Source: an uncultured Hyphomonadaceae bacterium
GTDB lineage: Bacteria > Pseudomonadota > Alphaproteobacteria > Caulobacterales > Hyphomonadaceae
DNA: 31,680 nt
Assembly: GCA_938049795.1 (NCBI GenBank)
Contig: CALLCD010000257.1
Coordinates: forward strand, 1-31,680
Direction: 5' to 3'
Both the position numbers and the translations under genes were made by a program. Positions 7,738 to 15,965 of the stretch are shown in pieces. How positions within the stretch are numbered: position 1 is the first letter of the stretch; each line of letters opens with the position of its first letter. The notes beneath the pieces were generated by a model that saw only the letters and a program-made list of their open reading frames with translations, did no database searches and had not been told where the DNA came from.

Positions 7738-8498
7738 GCGTGCCTATTCTTGAGCTTAAGGGCGTCGAGAAGCGCTTTGGCGGCAATCAGGTCTTGCGCG
7801 GGGTCGATCTCGATGTGGCGTCCGCGACTTCGCTTGTGGTGATTGGGGGGTCGGGCTCGGGCAAATCGGTTATGCTGAAAAATGCGCTCGGCCTGATGAT
7901 CCCCGATGCAGGGCAGATTCTGTTTGATGGTCAGGATGTGACCAGAAGCCAGGGCAAAGACCGCGACAGAATGCGGGCTCGGATTGGCATGTTGTTCCAG
8001 TCCGCCGCTTTGTTTGATAGTTTGCGGGTTTGGGAGAATGTTGCTTTCCGGCTTGTGCAAGTGGACCGGCTGCGGCGCAAGGAGGCCAAAGCGCGAGCCA
8101 TCGAGACGCTGCGCAAAGTGCGGCTTGGCCCAGATGTGGCAGATCTCTATCCGGCGGAAATCTCGGGCGGGATGCAAAAGCGTGTTGGCCTCGCCCGCGC
8201 GATCATCTCGCAGCCGGAACTGATTTTCTTTGACGAGCCGACCACAGGGCTCGATCCGATTACGGCCGACGCGATCAATGATCTGATTGTCGAACAGGTC
8301 GAAGCGCTGGGCGCAGCCACCGTCTCAATCACGCATGATATGGCGAGCGCGCGCAAAATTGCCGACGAGATTGCCATGCTGTTTGAGGGCAAGATCATCT
8401 GGCGGGGCGCTGCGAGCGATGTTGATGTCAGCGGCAACCCCTATGTCGAGCAATTCGTGCAAGGGCTTGCCGAAGGGCCGATCCAGCCGGGGTTTTAG
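7734..8498 (+). CDS. mlaF: MlaF-family ABC transporter ATP-binding protein
   Basis: The ATPase of the MlaE-type lipid transporter. Walker A is at residues 38-45 (GGSGSGKS), the Q-loop at GMLFQSAALFDSLRVWENV, the ABC signature at 144-148 (SGGMQ), and Walker B with the catalytic Glu168 in LIFFDEPTTGLDP. The switch His is in SITHDM. MlaF proteins characteristically have SGGMQKRVGLARAI, and this one does. It has 254 residues and its start overlaps the stop of mlaE. No mlaD, mlaC or mlaB follows; the next gene is radA after 60 bases. The remaining partners are presumably encoded elsewhere. Confidence 0.93.
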   Translation: MSVPILELKGVEKRFGGNQVLRGVDLDVASATSLVVIGGSGSGKSVMLKNALGLMIPDAGQILFDGQDVTRSQGKDRDRMRARIGMLFQSAALFDSLRVWENVAFRLVQVDRLRRKEAKARAIETLRKVRLGPDVADLYPAEISGGMQKRVGLARAIISQPELIFFDEPTTGLDPITADAINDLIVEQVEALGAATVSITHDMASARKIADEIAMLFEGKIIWRGAASDVDVSGNPYVEQFVQGLAEGPIQPGF

Positions 8499-8558
8499 GC
8501 GTCTCGTCTGTTCGTGATTTCTATTTGCTGAAACGGGAAACGGGAGTAAACCGGCCCC

Positions 8559-9938
8559 ATGTCAAAACAGAGTGCTATTTCCTTTGCGTGCCAGAGCTGC
8601 GGTGAGCTTCACTCCAAATGGTCGGGCCGGTGTGCTGCGTGCGGGGAATGGAACACGCTGGTCGAGGAAAGCACAAGCGCTGCGCCGGGTGGGCTCAAGG
8701 CGCAGAAGTCCGGCGGCAAACGCGCAAGCAAAGCGGCTTTTACCGCACTCAATGGCGCGCAGGAGCCCCCGCCGCGTATCGTGATGGGGGTGGACGAGCT
8801 TGACCGTGTTTTCGGCGGCGGGCTTGTACCAAATTCGGCGACGCTGATTGGTGGCGATCCGGGGATTGGCAAATCAACGCTTTTGCTGCAAGTGGCCGCG
8901 CGGCTCGCCCGCAATGGGGTCGAGACCGTTTATGTGTCTGGCGAGGAAGCAACGGCGCAGATACAGGAGCGCGCTCAGCGGCTGAAAGTGGCCGAAAGCC
9001 CCGTCCAGCTGGCCGCCGAGACGGATTTGCGGAAGATCCTGTCCGCGCTGAAGTCGGCGAAACCGGGCTTTGTCGTGATCGATTCCATCCAGACGATGTG
9101 GTCGGATAGTTTTGAAGCCGCGCCAGGATCGGTGACGCAAGTGCGGGCCTGCGCGCAGGAATTGACGCGTTGGGCGAAGACCTCCGGTGCGGCTCTGGTT
9201 CTGGTCGGTCATGTCACCAAGGAAGGGCAAATCGCCGGCCCCCGCGTTGTCGAACATATGGTCGATACGGTGTTCTATTTTGAGGGCGAACGCGGACACC
9301 AGTTCCGGATTTTGCGCGCCGTCAAGAATCGGTTTGGCCCGACCGACGAGATCGGCATTTTCGAGATGAGCCAGTATGGTCTGGCGCCAGCGGATGAGCC
9401 CTCGGCGCTGTTTCTCTCTTCGGATGACGAAAATACGGGCGGCGCTGCGGTTTTTGCTGCGATGGAGGGCTCGCGTCCGGTTTTGGCCGAGGTGCAGGCG
9501 CTGGCGGCGGTCTCGTCCTATGGCACCCCTCGCCGCTCGGTTGTCGGCTGGGATGGCAATCGGCTTGCCACGCTGATGGCGGTGCTGGAATCGCGGTGCG
9601 GTGTGTCGCTCGGCGGACGGGATGTGTATTTGTCGGTGGCAGGCGGCTACCGGATGAGCGAACCGGCCGGCGATCTGGCGGCGGCGGCGGCGCTTTTGTC
9701 GTCTCTGGCGGATGAACCAACGCCCGAACGCTCGGTCTATTTTGGCGAAGTGGCATTGTCGGGCGCGATACGTCCGGTTGCGCGCACAGAGCAGCGTTTG
9801 AAGGAGGCGGCAAGGCTCGGATTTGAACGTGCCTACGTTCCGCATGGGACGACAGCAACAGTTGAAGGGTTGACGGTGGTGCCGCTTCGGCGTCTTAACG
9901 ATCTTGTGGAATTGCTCGTACCGGAAGCTTCTCAATGA
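8559..9938 (+). CDS. radA: DNA repair protein RadA
   Basis: RadA is a RecA-like ATPase that promotes branch migration during recombinational repair. An N-terminal C4 zinc finger uses Cys11, Cys14, Cys25 and Cys28 (CQSC, CAAC). The ATPase has Walker A at 99-106 (GDPGIGKS), then the VSGEEATAQIQERAQRL motif and FVVIDSIQTMWSD as Walker B. The RadA-specific KNRFG box is at 256-260. The C-terminal Lon-protease-like domain (about 280-455) includes RCGVSLGGRDVYLSVAGGYR and VYFGEVALSGAIRPV. At 459 residues it is full length. Its last bases overlap the cvpA start. Confidence 0.97.
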   Translation: MSKQSAISFACQSCGELHSKWSGRCAACGEWNTLVEESTSAAPGGLKAQKSGGKRASKAAFTALNGAQEPPPRIVMGVDELDRVFGGGLVPNSATLIGGDPGIGKSTLLLQVAARLARNGVETVYVSGEEATAQIQERAQRLKVAESPVQLAAETDLRKILSALKSAKPGFVVIDSIQTMWSDSFEAAPGSVTQVRACAQELTRWAKTSGAALVLVGHVTKEGQIAGPRVVEHMVDTVFYFEGERGHQFRILRAVKNRFGPTDEIGIFEMSQYGLAPADEPSALFLSSDDENTGGAAVFAAMEGSRPVLAEVQALAAVSSYGTPRRSVVGWDGNRLATLMAVLESRCGVSLGGRDVYLSVAGGYRMSEPAGDLAAAAALLSSLADEPTPERSVYFGEVALSGAIRPVARTEQRLKEAARLGFERAYVPHGTTATVEGLTVVPLRRLNDLVELLVPEASQ

Positions 9939-10489
9939 TGGATGCGGTCTTTGGCTCCTACACTGCTTTTGACGCTGCGCTCGCAGCCGTCATTGTATTG
10001 TCCGCTTTGATGTCGCTGGCGCGCGGATTTATGCGCGAACTCGCGACCTTTGGGGCACTTTTTGCGGCGGTGATTGGGGCGGTCGCGACATATGTGCTTT
10101 TGCGTGGTCCGGTCGGAACGCTTTTTCCTGATACAGTTTCGAGTTTTATTGTCGATCTTCTAGTGCTCGTGACCGGCTTCGTCGTGGTCTATATCATCAT
10201 CAAGGCATTGGCTGAAAAATTGACCGAGGCGATCCAAGGCACCGAGGGCATTACCGTGGTTGACCGGATTGCCGGTCTGATTTTCGGCATCGCGCGCGGA
10301 TATGGTGTCGCGCTGTTCTCTGTGTGGCTTTTGCTCACGGTCATTCCGATCAAGAACATTCCTGATATGGTTACCGAATCGGCCAGTTTTCCCGCGCTAC
10401 AGGAAACCGCTAAAGCGATCAGCGATGTTCTGCCAGAAATTGCATCACGAATACAGAAAACACTAGCCGATAACTCTGCAGCGGAATAA
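9935..10489 (+). CDS. cvpA: CvpA family membrane protein
   Basis: A 184-residue inner-membrane protein of the CvpA (colicin V production) family, with four likely membrane helices. The conserved opening FDAALAAVIVLSALMSLARG is followed by FMRELATFGALFAAVIGA, a third helix (FIVDLLVLVTGFVVVYIII) and a fourth over DRIAGLIFGIARGYGVALFS. In E. coli the gene lies just before purF and was named for colicin V production; its biochemical role remains unclear. The same cvpA-purF order is kept here. Its start overlaps the radA stop, with GGAAG seven bases upstream. Confidence 0.92.
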   Translation: MMDAVFGSYTAFDAALAAVIVLSALMSLARGFMRELATFGALFAAVIGAVATYVLLRGPVGTLFPDTVSSFIVDLLVLVTGFVVVYIIIKALAEKLTEAIQGTEGITVVDRIAGLIFGIARGYGVALFSVWLLLTVIPIKNIPDMVTESASFPALQETAKAISDVLPEIASRIQKTLADNSAAE

Positions 10490-10517
10490 GACAAGTCACG
10501 CACAGCGAGGATAATGG

Positions 10518-11972
10518 ATGTCAATGTTTTGGGATCATGATGATGATAAACCTCGCGAAGAATGTGGCATTTTCGGCATCTTCGGTCATCCCGAAGCGTC
10601 GATCCTGACAACGTTGGGCCTGCACGCGCTGCAACATCGCGGACAGGAAGCCTGCGGGATTGTCAGCTATAGCGAGGAACGTTTCTATACCGAGAAACAT
10701 ATGGGGCTCGTGGGCGACAGCTTTGTGGGTGACGATTTGCCTAAACGCCTGCCCGGACATGCCGCTATTGGACACAATCGTTATTCGACGCAAGGCAAGT
10801 CTGCGATGCGGAACATCCAGCCGATTTTTGCGGATTTGGCGACGGGCGGCTGCGCGATTGCGCATAATGGCAATCTGACAAATGCGCGAAAGCTCCGGCA
10901 GGAACTCGTCGAAGAGGGCGCGATCTTCCAGACGACGATGGACACGGAAGTTGCGCTACAACTGATTGCAAAAAGTCCGCAAGTTCCGCTGACAAACAAG
11001 CTGATCGAAGCGATGGGACGTATCGAAGGCGGATATGCTCTGGTGGTTCTGACGGGTGATAAGCTGATTGGTGCGCGTGATCCGATTGGCTTGCGGCCGC
11101 TGGTGCTTGGGAAGCTGGGTGACGCCTATGTGCTGGCATCCGAGACATGTGCTTTTGACATTATCGGTGCGGAGTTTGTGCGCGAGATCGAGAATGGCGA
11201 GATTGTCGTGATCTCGGAAGAGGGAATCGAGTCGATTACGCCCTTCCCGCCGCGTCCAGCGCGCCCTTGCGTGTTCGAATATGTCTATTTCTCCCGCCCT
11301 GATTCCTTTATTCAGGGACGAAGTGTTTATGATGTCCGCCGCCGCATGGGGAAATATCTGGCCGACGAGAACCCGCTTGATGCTGATATTATTGTGCCCG
11401 TGCCTGATGGCGGGATTCCGGCGGCGATTGGTTATTCCGACGCTACGGGCATTCCGTTCCAGCTTGGCATTATCCGCAGCCACTATATCGGCCGGACCTT
11501 TATTCAGCCGACCCAGAGCGGGCGTACCAAATCTGTGTCGCGAAAGCATTCGGCTAATCGGGCCGTGCTTGAGGGCAAACGGGTTGTGCTGATCGACGAT
11601 TCGATTGTGCGGGGCACGACCTCGAAGAAGATTGTGCAAATGGTGCGTGATGCGGGCGCAAAAGAGATCCACTTCCGCTCTGCCAGCCCGCCGATCAAGC
11701 ATCCTGATTTTTATGGCATCGACATGCCTTCGACCGAAGAATTGTTCGCCGCGCAATACGACATTGAAGAGATGGCCAAGGAGCTTGGCGTGGACAGTCT
11801 GAGCTTCCTGTCGGTGGATGGGCTGTATCGCGCGATTGATGGCTCGCCGCGCCATGACGATGTGCCAGCGCATGCCGATCATTGCTTTACCGGCGATTAT
11901 CCGACCCCGCTCGCCGACCGCGACAGTTCGGAAAGCTCGAAGGAATACCAGCTTTCCTTCCTGCTCGACTAA
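10518..11972 (+). CDS. purF: Amidophosphoribosyltransferase
   Basis: PurF catalyses the first committed step of purine synthesis, making 5-phosphoribosylamine from PRPP and glutamine. A 15-residue propeptide precedes Cys16 (REECGIFGIFGHPEAS), the glutaminase nucleophile. The N-terminal Ntn domain shows GHNRYSTQG and AHNGNLTNA. The PRPP loop VVLIDDSIVRGTTS is near residues 356-369. The protein resembles the Bacillus-type enzyme (SLSFLSVDGLYR, CFTGDYPTP). The iron-sulfur cysteines of that type are replaced, for example HPDFYGID where B. subtilis has HPCFYGID. No cluster is expected, which I believe is usual in alphaproteobacteria. It has 484 residues; cvpA ends 28 bases upstream. Confidence 0.97.
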   Translation: MSMFWDHDDDKPREECGIFGIFGHPEASILTTLGLHALQHRGQEACGIVSYSEERFYTEKHMGLVGDSFVGDDLPKRLPGHAAIGHNRYSTQGKSAMRNIQPIFADLATGGCAIAHNGNLTNARKLRQELVEEGAIFQTTMDTEVALQLIAKSPQVPLTNKLIEAMGRIEGGYALVVLTGDKLIGARDPIGLRPLVLGKLGDAYVLASETCAFDIIGAEFVREIENGEIVVISEEGIESITPFPPRPARPCVFEYVYFSRPDSFIQGRSVYDVRRRMGKYLADENPLDADIIVPVPDGGIPAAIGYSDATGIPFQLGIIRSHYIGRTFIQPTQSGRTKSVSRKHSANRAVLEGKRVVLIDDSIVRGTTSKKIVQMVRDAGAKEIHFRSASPPIKHPDFYGIDMPSTEELFAAQYDIEEMAKELGVDSLSFLSVDGLYRAIDGSPRHDDVPAHADHCFTGDYPTPLADRDSSESSKEYQLSFLLD

Positions 11973-11982
11973 GGGCAACGGC

Positions 11983-12693
11983 GTGACTGATAAGCGGATC
12001 ATTCTTGTGACCGGCGCTTCACAAGGCATCGGACGGGCTGCGGCGGAGCAATTGGCGCTCGGCGGCGCACATGTGATTGCGGTCGCGCGGTCAAAGCTGG
12101 CGCTTGAGGCGTTGGGAGAGACAATTGCGGCCTCTGGCGGCGAGGCGACGCTCGTCCCGCTCGATTTGGCCGATGAGGATGGCGTGGCCAAGCTCGGGCA
12201 TGCCGTTTTGGCGCAGTTCGGACGGCTGGACGCGCTTTTGGCAAACGCCGGTGTGCTCGGCACATTGGGACCATTGGCGACGATTGGGCCGCGCAGCTTT
12301 GCCGAAACGCTCGACATCAATCTGACGGCCAATTGGCGGCTGATCAAAGCGCTTACCGTGCCCATGCAGGCGGGGCGTGATCCGCGCGCCGTGTTTGTCA
12401 CCTCTAGCGTTGCGCGTGCCCCGCGCGCCTTCTGGGGACCGTATCAGGCGGCAAAGGCGGGGATGGAAGCCTTGGCGCTTGGCTGGGCGGACGAAACCGA
12501 AGCCATCGGGTTCAAGGTCAATCTGTTTGATCCGGGTGGGACGCGAACCAAAATGCGGGCGAATGCGATGCCCGGGGAAGACCCGGACACCCTGCCCTCG
12601 CCTGAGGCCGTTGCAACGCATATTCTTCCATTGCTAAGCGCAGACGAGCGCCGCACGAAACAGCTTATCCGCGCGCGGGATCTGATGGGCTAA
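11983..12693 (+). CDS. Short-chain dehydrogenase/reductase
   Basis: A 236-residue classical SDR. The cofactor loop is VTGASQGIGRAAAEQLA (Gly11-Gly17), the structural motif LLANAGVLG is near residue 86, and the catalytic residues are Ser141 or Ser142, Tyr154 and Lys158 (TSSVARAPRA, YQAAK). The substrate cannot be told. The start chosen is GTG 11983 because AAGGG (11971-11975) lies seven bases ahead and the protein then begins MTDKRIILVTG, as SDRs should. A longer frame from 11818 lies inside purF and would add about 55 residues with no homology. Ten bases separate it from purF, so it probably shares that transcript. Confidence 0.9.
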   Translation: MTDKRIILVTGASQGIGRAAAEQLALGGAHVIAVARSKLALEALGETIAASGGEATLVPLDLADEDGVAKLGHAVLAQFGRLDALLANAGVLGTLGPLATIGPRSFAETLDINLTANWRLIKALTVPMQAGRDPRAVFVTSSVARAPRAFWGPYQAAKAGMEALALGWADETEAIGFKVNLFDPGGTRTKMRANAMPGEDPDTLPSPEAVATHILPLLSADERRTKQLIRARDLMG

Positions 12694-12718
12694 GCAGCGC
12701 AGTGTTGGGCGAAGAGGC

Positions 12719-13432
12719 TCAGGCTAGCCGCCGGTCGGGTATGAGGCGCGATTGGGCGATCTCATAGATGCCAGACGTGCCGGTCGCGAAGATGCGGCGT
12801 TTGTCCTCCAGACAGGTATCAAAAGCCTCATGGGAGACGTTCAGCCCACCCGTAAACGCGCCGAGCGATGGCAGGATCAGCGCCGTATCATCGGTTATGA
12901 AGCATTTGGTCCGGATGCTGCGCCCGCGTGATTTTACCTTGGCGACCGGATGCAAATGTCCTGCAATCTCTCCGTGCGCTCCTGATGGTTCATGCCGGAA
13001 GACAAGATCGCCCACATGCAGCACACTCGCCGCATGTCCGCCAAGGTGGACCGGCGGGACGGGATCATGATTGCCCTCGATCCAGTGCCAGTCTGTCGTG
13101 TCGGTCAAAGCGCGGATGCGTTGGCATTGTGCCGGTGACAGCCGTGCTTCGGCCTCGGGATCATGGAAACTGTCGCCAAGCGAGATACATGTCCGGGGCA
13201 GTTTGGCAGCGCACAGAGCTTCGACCAGATCGAGCGTCGCGTCCGTGTCATAGGGCGGGAGCATTTGCCCCTTTGCGGCATAGGCGGCGGCTTTGCCAAA
13301 GTGCAGATCCGACACGACAAGCAGCTTGTGCCGTTCGATCCAGAGCGCGCCTTGGCGTAGGAGCGTCAATGTTTCGCCCTGAAAGCGAAGCGACGCGTCC
13401 GGTGGGGGCGAGGTTTGGGGCGTAACAGGCAT
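12719..13432 (-). CDS. pdeM: Ligase-associated DNA damage response endonuclease PdeM
   Basis: A calcineurin-like metallophosphoesterase. Metal-binding motifs appear in order: SDLHFGK (Asp42, His44), GDSFHD (Asp87), GNHD (Asn121, His122) and GHLHP (His159, His161). The N-terminal LLRQGALWIERHKLLVVSDL and the C-terminal LPSLGAFTGGLNV are typical of PdeM, the nuclease of the ligase-associated repair module. That module also has an Lhr-type helicase, an ATP-dependent ligase and an MBL-fold exonuclease. The helicase gene is nearby at 15962-18445 on the same strand, separated by two plus-strand genes. No good Shine-Dalgarno precedes the ATG at 13432. It has 237 residues. Confidence 0.9.
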   Translation of the reverse strand: MPVTPQTSPPPDASLRFQGETLTLLRQGALWIERHKLLVVSDLHFGKAAAYAAKGQMLPPYDTDATLDLVEALCAAKLPRTCISLGDSFHDPEAEARLSPAQCQRIRALTDTTDWHWIEGNHDPVPPVHLGGHAASVLHVGDLVFRHEPSGAHGEIAGHLHPVAKVKSRGRSIRTKCFITDDTALILPSLGAFTGGLNVSHEAFDTCLEDKRRIFATGTSGIYEIAQSRLIPDRRLA

Positions 13433-13548
13433 GGCTTATGCTTTGGCGTGGTCCGCAGGACGGGTCAAGCGATTGGAACGCACAAGGTCGGTCGCGGTGA
13501 TGTATCTGGACACGCGGGCTGATTCCCTTACATATGCTCGCAGATTGT

Positions 13549-13554
13549 AAGGAG
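13549..13554 (+). promoter_or_regulatory. Ribosome binding site fixing the sulfotransferase start
   Basis: AAGGAG lies six bases before GTG 13561. The nearest in-frame ATG (13534) is upstream of this site, so GTG 13561 is the likely start. Confidence 0.75.
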
Positions 13555-13560
13555 CTTCTT

Positions 13561-14802
13561 GTGAACCAGACTCGACCAGCGCGTCCGCCACTTGTCCGTG
13601 CGATCAATGGAGTTGGTCGTGTCCTGTCACATATGCGGCTCGGGCGTCCGGTGTTTCGGCCTGATGTCATTCGCGCTGCTGCGGAAAAAATGGCTGGCGC
13701 GAGTGATTATGGCTCGGAGAGCTATGTTTCGGGGCTGGCTATGTTGTGCCATGCGCTCGAAAATGAAGCGGCCTTGAACCAGATGGGGCGGTTTGTGCTG
13801 TTTCGGCAGGTGGTTGCCGCGCTTGCGGGCCGGTTGACGGTGGTGGCGTGGGAGAAAGCCAATCCGGAAGCGGCCCAAGCGCCAGTTAAAGCGCCGCTGA
13901 TTGTGCTTGGTTTGCCGCGCACCGGCACGACCATTCTCTATGAGACACTTGCCGCAGCGCCCGACTATCGCGCGCCGCTGACATGGGAGTGCCGCGACTA
14001 TGCCCTCGCCCATGATATTGCAGGCGAGACAGAGGAAGACCCGCGCCTGACCAAGCTGGGCAAACAGATGCAGCAAGTGGACCGTCTGATGCCGGGCTTT
14101 AGCGCGATCCACAAATTTGGCCCCTATGTGCCGACTGAATGTATTGGGCTGACCTTGCTCGATATGGCGAGCGAACAATTCTGCGCGATGGCGTGGATGC
14201 CAACTTATAGAGAGTTTCTGCTGCAGAATGATTTCAGCTCCCCCTATGAGTGGCACAAGCGCGGGCTGCGCTATTTGCAGTCGACCCAGCCGGAGAAATT
14301 ATGGGTGCTGAAAACGCCGATGCATACGGGGTATCTCGACGAGCTCTTGAAAGCGTATCCGGACGCAGATCTGATCCAGACCCATCGCGATCCGATGCGG
14401 GTGATTGCCTCGGTGGCTAATCTTTACCGCGTCTCGCGTGGCGGCTGGTCCGATGTGCCAAACTCGCCCGAGCGCGCCGCAGATGATGCCGCTTATTATG
14501 CCGAATTTGTCCGCCGCTGCGTCGAGTTTCGTGCGGCGAACCCTCAGCACAAAGACCGCTTTATTGACGTGCCGTTCAAGAGTTTTATCGAAGACCCTAT
14601 GGTCGAGATCCGCCGGATCTATGCGCATTTTGGTCGCGAGCTAACCGAACAAGGCGAGCGCGCTATGGTGGACTATCTTGCCAATCGGCCACGTGAAAAA
14701 TATGGCAAACACGTCTACAGCGCGGACCAGTTTGGCTTTACCGATGCCGAGTATAAGCCCGTCTTTGCCGACTATACCGCCCAATATGGCACTTATCTTT
14801 AA
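13561..14802 (+). CDS. Sulfotransferase family protein
   Basis: A 413-residue PAPS-dependent sulfotransferase-like protein. The 5'-phosphosulfate binding loop is LGLPRTGTTIL at about residues 116-126. The 3'-phosphate region is the DLIQTHRDPMRVIASVANLY segment, close to the expected R-x-P-x-x-x-x-S pattern. WVLKTPMHTGYLDELLKAYP is also typical of this bacterial group (Sulfotransfer_3). The C-terminus YLANRPREKYGKHVYSADQF and FGFTDAEYKPVFADY is conserved in the group. The substrate is unknown. The downstream DUF1214 gene begins 17 bases after the stop, so the two form an operon. The pair is inserted, in opposite orientation, between pdeM and the Lhr-type helicase gene. Confidence 0.88.
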   Translation: MNQTRPARPPLVRAINGVGRVLSHMRLGRPVFRPDVIRAAAEKMAGASDYGSESYVSGLAMLCHALENEAALNQMGRFVLFRQVVAALAGRLTVVAWEKANPEAAQAPVKAPLIVLGLPRTGTTILYETLAAAPDYRAPLTWECRDYALAHDIAGETEEDPRLTKLGKQMQQVDRLMPGFSAIHKFGPYVPTECIGLTLLDMASEQFCAMAWMPTYREFLLQNDFSSPYEWHKRGLRYLQSTQPEKLWVLKTPMHTGYLDELLKAYPDADLIQTHRDPMRVIASVANLYRVSRGGWSDVPNSPERAADDAAYYAEFVRRCVEFRAANPQHKDRFIDVPFKSFIEDPMVEIRRIYAHFGRELTEQGERAMVDYLANRPREKYGKHVYSADQFGFTDAEYKPVFADYTAQYGTYL

Positions 14803-14819
14803 CGCTCAGGAAATTCCCC

Positions 14820-15965
14820 ATGCAGATTGATCCGACCGCCGCATCCAAGGCCGCCACCCCGCTCAAGCTCGCAGATGACAGCGGTGCACGCGCAGCATGG
14901 CAAGCGCTGACCGACAAGATGGCCGAGATGACAAGCCGGATCTATTCCGAAGAGATGGGGCTTGATGAGGTGGACCGGGCCGAAGGCATGCGGGCGCTGG
15001 CACAGACTTTCTCGCTCGCCCATGAGCTCTACATCGAGAAGGGAAACCCGCGCGAGCCGGCCTTTACAAATTGGATGGCCTCGGGCCGCAAAGTGCTCGG
15101 CGACAATCCCGATGCGCGCTATGACAGTGCGCCGGTGCATCCCGATTACACATATGAAGTCTATGGCACGCTGTCGGGCTGCGCGGCGCAGTCTTTCACG
15201 ATCTATGGGCGCGGGCCTCTGGGCTGGAACAATGTTGCGGGCGAGTTGATTCCCGACCAGATGCAGCTTGGCCCGAATGGTGAGTTCTCGGTGATTCTGT
15301 CAAAGGAACGTCCGGCCGATGCGAAGAACTGGATTGCACTCAATGACAGCGCACACATGTTCCTGATGCGGCAATTCTTTAACGACACGCCAATCGAGAA
15401 ACGCCCGCGCGACTTTGAAATCCGCAGGCTGGACGCGCCCGATGCGCCAGAGATTTACACCGAGGCCGAGTTTGCCCTGCGCACGGAGGCGGCGACGAAA
15501 TTTTTCGAGATTGCCGTTGATGCCACTTTCGGACTGGCGCAAATGCGGTCAGATCCCGCCAACTCGATGGACCCGCCCAAAGCCTTTGATCCGTCGATTG
15601 TCGGCATCTATTACCCATCGGTCTACAATGTCTATTTTGGCGGCTGGTTCATACTGGAAGAGGATGAGGCGCTGGTGTTTGAGGGCGATGAGTTGCGCGG
15701 CGGTTATGCCATTGTCCACATTATGAATGGCTGGCTGCAATCCATCGAAGGTCCGGGCGGCAATCAGAAATTCAATAAGACGACGCTCAAGACCAATCCG
15801 GATGGAAGCTGGCGTGCTGTGGTCGCGCACAAGGACCCGAAAATGGACAATTGGCTGAATCCGCATGGGCACAAGCATGGGCATTTTACCCTGCGCATCG
15901 TCCATCCCGACGGCGATGGCACCACGCGCCCGCGCGCGCGCAAAGTGAAATTGTCGGAGCTTTAA
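14820..15965 (+). CDS. DUF1214 domain-containing protein
   Basis: A 381-residue protein with no signal peptide. The C-terminal part (about residues 270-375) looks like a DUF1214 domain: ALVFEGDELRGGYAIVHIMN, then GWLQSIEG, KTNPDGSWRAVVAHKDP and NWLNPHGHKHGHFTLRIVHP. The last stretch is a beta-strand pair ending in a His-rich PHGHKHGH. The N-terminal part is mixed and unrecognised. AGGAAA lies seven bases before the ATG. It follows the sulfotransferase with a 17-base gap, and I recall such pairs in sphingomonad-like genomes. Its biochemical role is unknown. Its TAA overlaps the stop of the convergent helicase gene on the shared palindrome TTAA. Confidence 0.8.
   Translation: MQIDPTAASKAATPLKLADDSGARAAWQALTDKMAEMTSRIYSEEMGLDEVDRAEGMRALAQTFSLAHELYIEKGNPREPAFTNWMASGRKVLGDNPDARYDSAPVHPDYTYEVYGTLSGCAAQSFTIYGRGPLGWNNVAGELIPDQMQLGPNGEFSVILSKERPADAKNWIALNDSAHMFLMRQFFNDTPIEKRPRDFEIRRLDAPDAPEIYTEAEFALRTEAATKFFEIAVDATFGLAQMRSDPANSMDPPKAFDPSIVGIYYPSVYNVYFGGWFILEEDEALVFEGDELRGGYAIVHIMNGWLQSIEGPGGNQKFNKTTLKTNPDGSWRAVVAHKDPKMDNWLNPHGHKHGHFTLRIVHPDGDGTTRPRARKVKLSEL

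Noticed and set aside
8874..9935. 353-codon minus-strand frame opposite radA
   Set aside because: RadA is complete with all motifs; this frame is its shadow and encodes an Arg/His/Gln-rich peptide.
10518..11972. Possible iron-sulfur PurF
   Set aside because: The protein resembles the Bacillus type, but the cluster cysteines are replaced (for example HPDFYG), so no cluster is called.
11818..11982. N-terminal extension of the SDR within purF
   Set aside because: The extra 55 residues overlap purF, show no SDR similarity and precede a well-placed ribosome binding site and GTG start.
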